DNA of 37,310 bases from Paenibacillus typhae (lineage in GTDB: Bacteria > Bacillota > Bacilli > Paenibacillales > Paenibacillaceae): the NCBI RefSeq assembly GCF_900099765.1, contig NZ_FNDX01000034.1, positions 24,460 to 61,769 of the forward strand, read 5' to 3'. This document shows positions 31,669-37,310 of the stretch, piece after piece (positions within the stretch are counted from its first letter, which is position 1; every line of letters begins with the position of its first letter). Below the pieces are notes generated by a model. The model had not been told where the DNA came from. It did no database searches and saw only the letters and a list, made by a program, of their open reading frames with translations. A program made the translations under genes and the position numbers.

Positions 31669-32550
31669 TTGAAGAAAGTTGTAAGAGCGTTTTCTTTGGT
31701 GATGGCATTCTTTCTGTTACATACGATTGCAATACCGGCACCTGCAGCGAGCGCAGATAGCACCAGCCCGGTTGCATTGGAGAAGCTGACACAGTTAAGC
31801 GGCGATGATCTGCTGGATACTCTGCTTGAGAACGGGCTCCAGCTGCCTGAAGGCCTGGAAAAGGATGAATACACGCGTAATGCGGTAAAAGATGTTGTAA
31901 CGGATATTGAGCGCGGGATTACAACGGCAGAGCATATCCCGTATAATTATACGAAGCTGGCGGAGCTGGCCGAGAATATATTGAAAATCTCCGGTGAACC
32001 CGGCGTTTCTGCAAGAAGCTTTGCTGCCCTGGCCAGCTATTCGCTGCAGGACAGTACAGTAATCGGGGCCTGGTCGGACAGTTACAGATACTATAATTGC
32101 TACGGGTATGCCATAGGCAACCAAGTGTTTAAAGATCCCGGCTATCATTCCGGGAAAAGCTTTTCCATAAGCATGGGTGTATCTGAAATAGCGGATTTGA
32201 CGGTCAGTGACCTGGATGCTCTAGGCTATTGGGGATACAAGACAACGACGAAGCCGGCTTCTCTGGCGTATTATCAGCGGGTGGTTGCGGTCCGTAAAGG
32301 GAGCAATGACTATCATTTTATGAAAGGCGATACTTCGGGCAGCGACTGGACGCATAAGCCGGCGGGAAACAGCCCGATGCGCTGGAATTTTACTTCTCCG
32401 GGATATAAAGTATGGACTAATGAGAGCTCCTACCAGAACGTTAACTATGCAGCGACCACCAGCTATACCAGCGCTATTTACTACGTTATTTACTGGGCTA
32501 AAAATGGCCCCGGCCCGCAGCCTACCAAAAAAATTCAGCCTACAGTATAA
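31669..32550 (+). CDS. Secreted protein with possible papain-like Cys/His centre
   Basis: 293 residues starting at TTG, with GGGAGGG six bases upstream; GTG 31654 precedes that site. A signal peptide (1-29, MKKVVRAFSLVMAFFLLHTI, cut near PAASA) is followed by a helical stretch and then a C-terminal domain with YNCYGYAIG (Cys144) and, 72 residues later, DYHFMKG (His216) and WTHKPAGNSP. A Cys in NCYGYA with a distant His in YHF recalls secreted proteins with an NlpC/P60- or papain-like fold. An enzyme role is only inferred; no clear third residue is found. It is a single-gene unit with its own promoter and terminator. Confidence 0.82.
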   Translation: MKKVVRAFSLVMAFFLLHTIAIPAPAASADSTSPVALEKLTQLSGDDLLDTLLENGLQLPEGLEKDEYTRNAVKDVVTDIERGITTAEHIPYNYTKLAELAENILKISGEPGVSARSFAALASYSLQDSTVIGAWSDSYRYYNCYGYAIGNQVFKDPGYHSGKSFSISMGVSEIADLTVSDLDALGYWGYKTTTKPASLAYYQRVVAVRKGSNDYHFMKGDTSGSDWTHKPAGNSPMRWNFTSPGYKVWTNESSYQNVNYAATTSYTSAIYYVIYWAKNGPGPQPTKKIQPTV

Positions 32551-32557
32551 AGGGAAC

Positions 32558-32588
32558 AGGGGATGCTATCCGGCGTCCCTCTTTTTTT
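32558..32588 (+). terminator. Terminator after secreted Cys/His protein
   Basis: A bulged stem AGGGGATGC (32558-32566) with GGCGTCCCT is followed by seven T. Confidence 0.8.
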
Positions 32589-32706
32589 GCCCGTTTAAGT
32601 TTGGTTAAAGGTATGTGTATTATGCTTTGTATAAGCCAGGAGGCAATAGTGCTTTTTGAATAATAAAAGTGACGATTGCAACTGATTATACAAGGAGTGT
32701 TCAATT

Positions 32707-33975
32707 ATGAAAAACAACAGCCTTATCAGCATAAAAGCCATAACGTTTGCCGCGTTACTGAGTTTATCCATCGTGGGATGCTCGAATGCGCAGAACAGCA
32801 GCGCAGCAGTTGTTACAAGTACACAAGCAGCGGATACGCAGGCGGCAGGCTCTACCGCGTCATCCGGGACAACCTCAGCAACGGAAGCGGCCGCTGCCAC
32901 TGCCACTGTCGCTACTTCTACCGACACAACGGCCTTATTCAGTGACCGCGATCTGGAACAGACAGCGGATCTCACAGCTGCAACCCAGATGACTCTGGTA
33001 AGCAATCAGGATGTGACCCTGAGTGAGGAAGGCGTATATGTCTTAAGCGGTGATGTGGACAATGTTACGGTAACCGTAGAGGCTGCTGAAGAAGCGAAGG
33101 TCCAAATCGTCCTGGACGGTGTTAGCATAACCAATACGGATTCACCTGCCATTTATGTAAAGGCGGCGGATAAAGTGTTCGTTACCTCCACTGACAGTGA
33201 GAACCATATGGAGGTTACCGGAAGCTATGTGGCGGATGGGGAGACCCATCTTGATGCGGTGATTTTCTCCAGAGCCGATGTGACCCTGAACGGAACCGGA
33301 AGCCTGGATATAGTATCGGCTCAAGGCAACGGTATCTCTTCCAAGGATGATCTCAAAATCACCGGAGGCGTGTATACGATTGATTCCTCTGCGGATGCAC
33401 TGGAAGCGAACGATGCCATCCTGATCAACGACGGAACGGTTACGATTGATACGGGTAAGGATGCGCTGCACAGCGAAAATGAAGAGGAAACCACCCTCGG
33501 AAATATCTATATCGAAGGCGGCACTTTGAATATCAAGGCTGCTGATGACGGGATTACGGCCAACAACCTTGTGCAGATTGATGGAGGCAGTATTAATATT
33601 GAGACTTCTGTGGAAGGTATCGAGGGCAATACTATCATTGTGAATGACGGCCAGATCACAGTGTATGCAACGGATGACGGGATCAACGCCACGCCAAAAG
33701 TGAACGATAATGCCTCGATTGAAGTCAACGGCGGTACGATTAAAGTAACCATGGGCAGCGGTGATACGGATGCTTTTGACTCAAACGGTAATTTATATAT
33801 TAATGGCGGGATTATTGATGTAGAAGCCACTTCCGCTTTTGATGCGGATGGGACAGCTGAATTAAACGGCGGCACGGTCTCGGTTAACGGCGAGCAGATC
33901 ACTGAAATCACCCTGTCACGCGGAGGCGGAGGCGGAGGCGGCTTCCGGGGCGGCGGTGGCGGGATGGGGCATTAA
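32707..33975 (+). CDS. DUF4353-type carbohydrate-binding lipoprotein
   Basis: 422 residues. A signal peptide with lipobox SIVGC (Cys25) is followed by a low-complexity Ala/Ser/Thr linker (28-80). A repetitive right-handed beta-helix-like region follows (about 90-395), with many short repeats of the type GGTINI, NDGTVTID, GGSINIE and NGGTIKV. The C-terminus is glycine-rich with FRGGGGGMGH. This matches the DUF4353 proteins usually annotated as carbohydrate-binding, often near CotH-type genes; no CotH gene is present here. It is likely attached to the outer membrane face and may bind polysaccharide. AAGGAG lies 10 bases before the ATG. Confidence 0.85.
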   Translation: MKNNSLISIKAITFAALLSLSIVGCSNAQNSSAAVVTSTQAADTQAAGSTASSGTTSATEAAAATATVATSTDTTALFSDRDLEQTADLTAATQMTLVSNQDVTLSEEGVYVLSGDVDNVTVTVEAAEEAKVQIVLDGVSITNTDSPAIYVKAADKVFVTSTDSENHMEVTGSYVADGETHLDAVIFSRADVTLNGTGSLDIVSAQGNGISSKDDLKITGGVYTIDSSADALEANDAILINDGTVTIDTGKDALHSENEEETTLGNIYIEGGTLNIKAADDGITANNLVQIDGGSINIETSVEGIEGNTIIVNDGQITVYATDDGINATPKVNDNASIEVNGGTIKVTMGSGDTDAFDSNGNLYINGGIIDVEATSAFDADGTAELNGGTVSVNGEQITEITLSRGGGGGGGFRGGGGGMGH

Positions 33976-33983
33976 TATAGGAG

Positions 33984-34092
33984 CCGTGATCAAAACTTTG
34001 ATCCGGTTAGTAATGGGGTAAGCAACAAAGCGGTGTCATTCGACGGGACAGCATATAGGAGCTGCCTTCAGGCGATGACTACCGCTTTTTTT
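33984..34092 (+). terminator. Hairpin and complex terminator
   Basis: CCG and GATCAAA (33984-33994) pair with TTTGATC and CGG (33997-34006). Then AAGCGGT (34028-34034) pairs with ACCGCTT (34081-34087), with TCAT/ATGA, CAGC/GCTG and GCC/GGC stems inside, and seven T at the end. The branched inner part is larger than a simple terminator, so a regulatory role is possible. Confidence 0.65.
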
Positions 34093-34160
34093 CATGGGGA
34101 GCGGCGAAGACTGTACTTCAAGGAGACCACGGCTATGAAGGAATAATTAGGGGACCAGGC

Positions 34161-34781
34161 ATGAATAATATCGCTTTTGTTGATACCGAAATCCAGGAGG
34201 GTACGGGGAGAATTCTGGACATTGGCTCTATCCGGACTGGCGGTGCGGTCTATCACTCTTCTTCGGTTGCGGATTTTATCCACTTTTTGCAAGGTGCGCG
34301 TTATATATGCGGTCATAACCTCATTCATCATGATTTAAAATATATTCACGATGCGGTACAAGCAGCTGGAATTTCCGGGAATGTCTGTCTGGATACGCTG
34401 TACTGGTCGCCTTTGCTGTTTCCGATGCGTCCTTACCACGCTCTACTTAAAGATGATAAGCTGCAGACGGAAGAGCTTAATAATCCGCTAAATGATGCAA
34501 TTAAGGCACGGGAGCTTTTTATGGATGAAGTGGAGGCTTTCCGCAAGCTTTCCCCTGCCATGCAGCATATCTATTATTTTTTACTTAACAGGCAAAAGGA
34601 GTTCAGCGCCTTCTTTGATTATCTGGAATATCAGCCTGAAGGCTCTGCTCCGGAAACGCTGATTCGTGAATGCTTTGCCGCCCGCATCTGTGAGCACGCT
34701 GATCTCGGACGGATGGTAACGGAGCATCCGGTAGAACTCGCTTATGCGCTGGCCATGATCAATACCCGCAGCCGAATTTAG
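34161..34781 (+). pseudogene. DEDD exonuclease domain, likely stump of a RecQ-type helicase
   Basis: 206 residues with the DnaQ-type exonuclease motifs: FVDTEIQ (Asp-x-Glu), ICGHNLIHHDLKYI (His-Asp motif), and NDAIKAREL as the last Asp. This is the N-terminal domain of large Firmicutes RecQ-like helicases (1400 or more residues) as I remember them, with RPYHALLKDDKLQTEELNNP identical in kind. In those, the chain goes on after ELAYALAMIN into the helicase. Here TRSRI and TAG follow, and no helicase motif is found in any frame of the following 500 bases. Either the gene lost its 3' part or the domain stands alone. The 3'-to-5' exonuclease motifs are intact, so activity could persist. AGGGGA lies about 8 bases before the ATG. 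Confidence 0.7.
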
Positions 34782-35305
34782 GCTATAGGTGTCCTTTGGA
34801 AGTTGCCGGCGTCATATAGATCTATACATGGGCTAACACAGGTTTAGCAAATATAAGGGCCTGCGATATTGCAATAAATGGTTGCGGATAGCCGTGGGTT
34901 CAGGTACGATAGCGGTATGGGACATAATGGTTTCTCCTTTTGGTTTGAGTTAGTGTGGTAACTATCTTTTCCACAAGGAGATGCGTATTGTCTCTATTTT
35001 TGTACTTTAAATATGTTAGATGGGTATAAAAGGCTATTTTTCATGCGTATTTTGTGCGAAAATTATCGTATTTTGACGTTTGGAAATAAAGGAATGACAT
35101 AGAATAGGGGGAATTGTACTATTAATAGAGATTTTTGCCCGGGAATAGGGATTTATGTCTCAGAAAAGTTGGTGAATAATCTGGCTTAAACCAACCGCTT
35201 AATGTTTTGGACAAAGTGCTTTTTGTCAGAAATGTGTCAGTGGCCTTCATTATAATTTTTATATTGGCACGGCTTCGATATCGGGCTGCAGCAAATCACA
35301 AAAAT
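34782..35305 (+). other. Non-coding gap before the second surface protein
   Basis: No supported gene. The sequence is AT-rich and includes two copies of ATGCGTATT (34981-34989 and 35043-35051). A TTGACG box (about 35072) lacks a matching -10. It probably holds the promoter and a long leader for the coupled genes downstream, as is usual for S-layer-type genes. A hydrophobic frame (35207-35452) crosses into the next ORF and is discussed in the findings. Confidence 0.4.
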
Positions 35306-35319
35306 AAGGAGATGAGCCA

Positions 35320-35559
35320 ATGCAACCGCATAAAAAAGGTTATTCCAAAAGAGATGTCGCTGTCCCTAATAGTAGTGACTATGCTCTTCGCAATTATGAC
35401 GGGGTTGGTCCAGCTATCAGGGACGGAGGAGTGCAGGTCGTGGGCATCTTAAGCAACTTGACAGTCAATACTGCCTACAAAATCTACAGTACATCAGCAT
35501 CAACGGAGGAAGAGCTACAGACGAAACTTATTGAAGGAATTGGGAGGTCAGGTTCATGA
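35320..35559 (+). CDS. Small ORF coupled to the surface protein gene
   Basis: 79 residues, with AAGGAG (35306-35311) eight bases before the ATG. Its TGA overlaps the next ATG as ATGA at 35556-35559, so the two are translationally coupled. It starts MQPHKKGYSKRDVAV and ends with VNTAYKIYSTSAS and EELQTKLIEGIG. No signal peptide, membrane segment or family is recognised in this frame. The overlapping +2 frame has a good hydrophobic segment, so a frameshift in a small secreted protein is a possible alternative. Confidence 0.55.
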   Translation: MQPHKKGYSKRDVAVPNSSDYALRNYDGVGPAIRDGGVQVVGILSNLTVNTAYKIYSTSASTEEELQTKLIEGIGRSGS

Positions 35560-37310
35560 GGAAAATGAGCAATATCATATTAATTTTTGCATTGATTTTA
35601 GGATTATTTTCAGCAATGATTGAGCCGGCGGCAGCAGCACCTGTGCCTAGCATACCGACGTTTGCAGTGACATCGAACTTTTCAATTCAAGATACTACGG
35701 CTATTATACCTTCAGGCTATAATTTGGTAGATGCACAAGGTTTGCCAGAGGGGAAAACAGCATTGCTGATGGCAAATTACTCCTCTTCAACCGGCTACAA
35801 ACATCAGCTGCGTGTATTCGATCAGGATGGTACGCTTATTAGCTCGACTGAGCTAAGCGGCTTAATGGATACCCGATACAAGAGCATCGAGGTTCATATG
35901 CTAGCGTTAAATGATGGTAACGTGTTAATTACCTACAATAGAAGTGATTCTAGCAGCAGCAATACGTTTACTGGAACTGTAACCGAATCTAGAAACGGAG
36001 CATATTTCATCATTGTCAATGAATTGGGACAAAAGGTGGTCAATCAGACTCAAATTAACACTTCCACAGGCACATCTCTTACCCGTTCAATCTCCATTAC
36101 ACAGTTGACGGGAGGTAATATTGCCTTCTCCTTTCAGCGCAATGATAATATAAGTTTGGCTACGCGTGTGTTCACTACTGCGGGAGCAGCTGTCAGCAGC
36201 GAGACCTTGCTTGTTAGTGCTAATGCTATTAATTCTTATGTAGCAGCAGGCAATGATAATACTTATTTAGTTACGTACAATGAAGGAAGTCCCTCTAATA
36301 AATTGTGGCTGCGTCAGTTTAGCAGTGCCGGAGTTGCTCTTGGAGCTGCTCAGGATCTGGGTTCCTTTGCTAATACGAGTATAAGCATGCAGTCGCTTAG
36401 CGATGGTAACATCTTGTTCGGTGCTTATAGCTATAGCACAGGCGGTACAGCTGCAAGAATCTACAGCAGTTCAGGTGTTCTGCAAAAATCATTTACTATA
36501 AGCAATGGCAGTATTAATAATGGTGGTTTTGTAGTATACCGCAACGCTGGAGAAGAAGGTTTCATTATAGGTAAAACTGATGATGCCTCTACGAATGCTA
36601 TCAACAACGCCTATGAGAATGGCTATAATGGCAATCCCACCAACTGGACAGGCACAGTATATTATTATTTTGACTATTACCTTAATGACGGAACCTTTAT
36701 TGCTCGGACTGATCAGCCAGTTGACTCTGGGCCGGGAGTGCTTCAAAGTTGGAATGACGACTGGTGGGATTACAACACATATAACCTACCTTCTTTTTTC
36801 TTGGTATCGGGATATGAAGAAGGCCTAGGTCTGATCACAACAGTTAATCCAACTACAACAAGTTATACTACTTATACGAACTTATTCAATATGAATGGTA
36901 GTTCCAGCCCGTCAATACCAGAAAGTGAGCCGAGCGCAACGGTTGATTATGTCAACGAAGAGTTAGTCGGCCTGACGGCCAGCGGTACGTACACCGTGAA
37001 CGGTACGACAGTGACGGCAGACGGCAGCGGCAAGCTGGCGATCGACAGCAGCTGGCTGGGCACGACGCTGAGCATTGTGAAGAAAGGGAACGGCACGACA
37101 ACGAGTGATAGCACGGCGCAATCGCTGCAAGTGCCAAGCCGTCCGGCAGCCCCCACAGGTGTGACAGCGACGGACGAAATGGCAATAGGTGTGAATGACG
37201 GTACGCTTGCTAATGTGGCAACCACCATGGAATACAAGAAAGGCGCAACAGGTGCTTGGACGAATATCACTGGCACGAGCGTAACCGGACTTGCGCCGGA
37301 CACGTACTAC
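35556..37310 (+). CDS. Large secreted repeat protein (3' partial)
   Basis: 585 codons, open to the window end. It starts MRKMSNIILIFALILGLFSA with a signal peptide ending near PAAAA (residue 29). Then follow about 400 residues of beta-propeller-like repeats, each with a D- or G-turn (for example VFDQDGTLIS, NELGQKVVN, QFSSAGVALG, IYSSSGVLQ). Near residue 465 an unrelated module type begins: DYVNEELVGLTASGTYTVNG, then PSRPAAPTGVTATDE and LANVATTMEYKKG. These are known to me from giant Paenibacillus SLH surface proteins, which end with SLH triplets beyond the window. The start is fixed by the ATGA overlap. It is likely a cell-wall-bound adhesin or envelope protein. Confidence 0.88.
   Translation, partial: MRKMSNIILIFALILGLFSAMIEPAAAAPVPSIPTFAVTSNFSIQDTTAIIPSGYNLVDAQGLPEGKTALLMANYSSSTGYKHQLRVFDQDGTLISSTELSGLMDTRYKSIEVHMLALNDGNVLITYNRSDSSSSNTFTGTVTESRNGAYFIIVNELGQKVVNQTQINTSTGTSLTRSISITQLTGGNIAFSFQRNDNISLATRVFTTAGAAVSSETLLVSANAINSYVAAGNDNTYLVTYNEGSPSNKLWLRQFSSAGVALGAAQDLGSFANTSISMQSLSDGNILFGAYSYSTGGTAARIYSSSGVLQKSFTISNGSINNGGFVVYRNAGEEGFIIGKTDDASTNAINNAYENGYNGNPTNWTGTVYYYFDYYLNDGTFIARTDQPVDSGPGVLQSWNDDWWDYNTYNLPSFFLVSGYEEGLGLITTVNPTTTSYTTYTNLFNMNGSSSPSIPESEPSATVDYVNEELVGLTASGTYTVNGTTVTADGSGKLAIDSSWLGTTLSIVKKGNGTTTSDSTAQSLQVPSRPAAPTGVTATDEMAIGVNDGTLANVATTMEYKKGATGAWTNITGTSVTGLAPDTYY

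Noticed and set aside
33507..33911. Minus-strand ORF opposite the DUF4353-like gene
   Set aside because: It is a shadow of the repeat-rich coding strand; repeats on one strand often leave the other open.
34028..34092. Cyclic-di-GMP riboswitch
   Set aside because: The neighbouring c-di-GMP enzyme made this attractive, but the conserved GEMM core and tetraloop/receptor sequences are missing.
36947..37303. Minus-strand ORFs opposite the surface protein
   Set aside because: Open only because the coding strand is rich in Thr, Gly and Ser codons; no ribosome site.
1..37310. CRISPR array, insertion sequence or integrase
   Set aside because: No regular spaced repeats of 25-40 bases, no transposase or recombinase motifs, and no inverted terminal repeats were found. 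The mode of arrival of the defence island remains unknown.

Overview
The window looks like chromosome of a Gram-positive spore-former close to Paenibacillus. The signs are S-layer-homology (SLH) surface proteins, strong AAGGAGG-type ribosome sites with frequent TTG and GTG starts, GGDEF-EAL and WYL proteins of Bacillales type, and a peptide-signalling cassette of a kind common in Paenibacillus. No database could be searched. All assignments rest on motifs, gene order and remembered families.

Layout. Positions 1-2253 are the 3' part of a large SLH surface protein with near-identical tandem 97-residue repeats. Positions 2.3-7.2 kb hold ordinary chromosomal genes: a tRNA-dihydrouridine synthase with a structured leader, an SF0329-like protein, a secreted three-domain lysozyme-like protein, a WYL regulator and a DJ-1/PfpI protein. 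Positions 7.2-8.3 kb hold a compact quorum-sensing cassette: a TPR-type cytoplasmic receptor whose 3' end overlaps a 47-residue secreted pro-peptide, with its own promoter and terminator. Positions 8.4-9.2 kb hold a lipoprotein and the remnant of a paralogue.

Positions 9.5-25.5 kb are an AT-rich defence island. Its core is a five-gene operon: MORC/MutL-like GHKL ATPase, Z1-domain SF2 helicase-like ATPase, PD-(D/E)XK protein, AIPR protein and C5 cytosine methyltransferase, the last with its own extended -10 promoter. Facing it, and sharing a two-way terminator, is a GHKL ATPase fused to a Shedu-like nuclease domain. Next comes a McrBC-like pair in which only the C-terminal quarter or so of the ATPase survives, so the island may have replaced its 5' part. 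A membrane-anchored Mrr-like nuclease with a zinc ribbon and a nuclease-like gene split by an in-frame TAA follow.

Positions 25.6-28.2 kb hold about 600 bases of strongly structured non-coding sequence, including a tRNA-like module with a perfect T arm and a roughly 210-base nested stem. These precede a slipin-family gene and an unknown conserved-looking protein. Positions 28.4-34.8 kb hold a large membrane GGDEF-GAF-EAL protein, a secreted Cys/His protein, a DUF4353-like lipoprotein and an exonuclease domain that looks like the stump of a RecQ-type helicase. From 35.3 kb to the end, a small ORF is coupled by an ATGA overlap to a second large secreted surface protein that runs off the window.

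The three items most worth following are the receptor/pro-peptide cassette, the structured RNA beside slipin, and the GHKL-Shedu fusion beside the MORC/Z1/AIPR methylation system.
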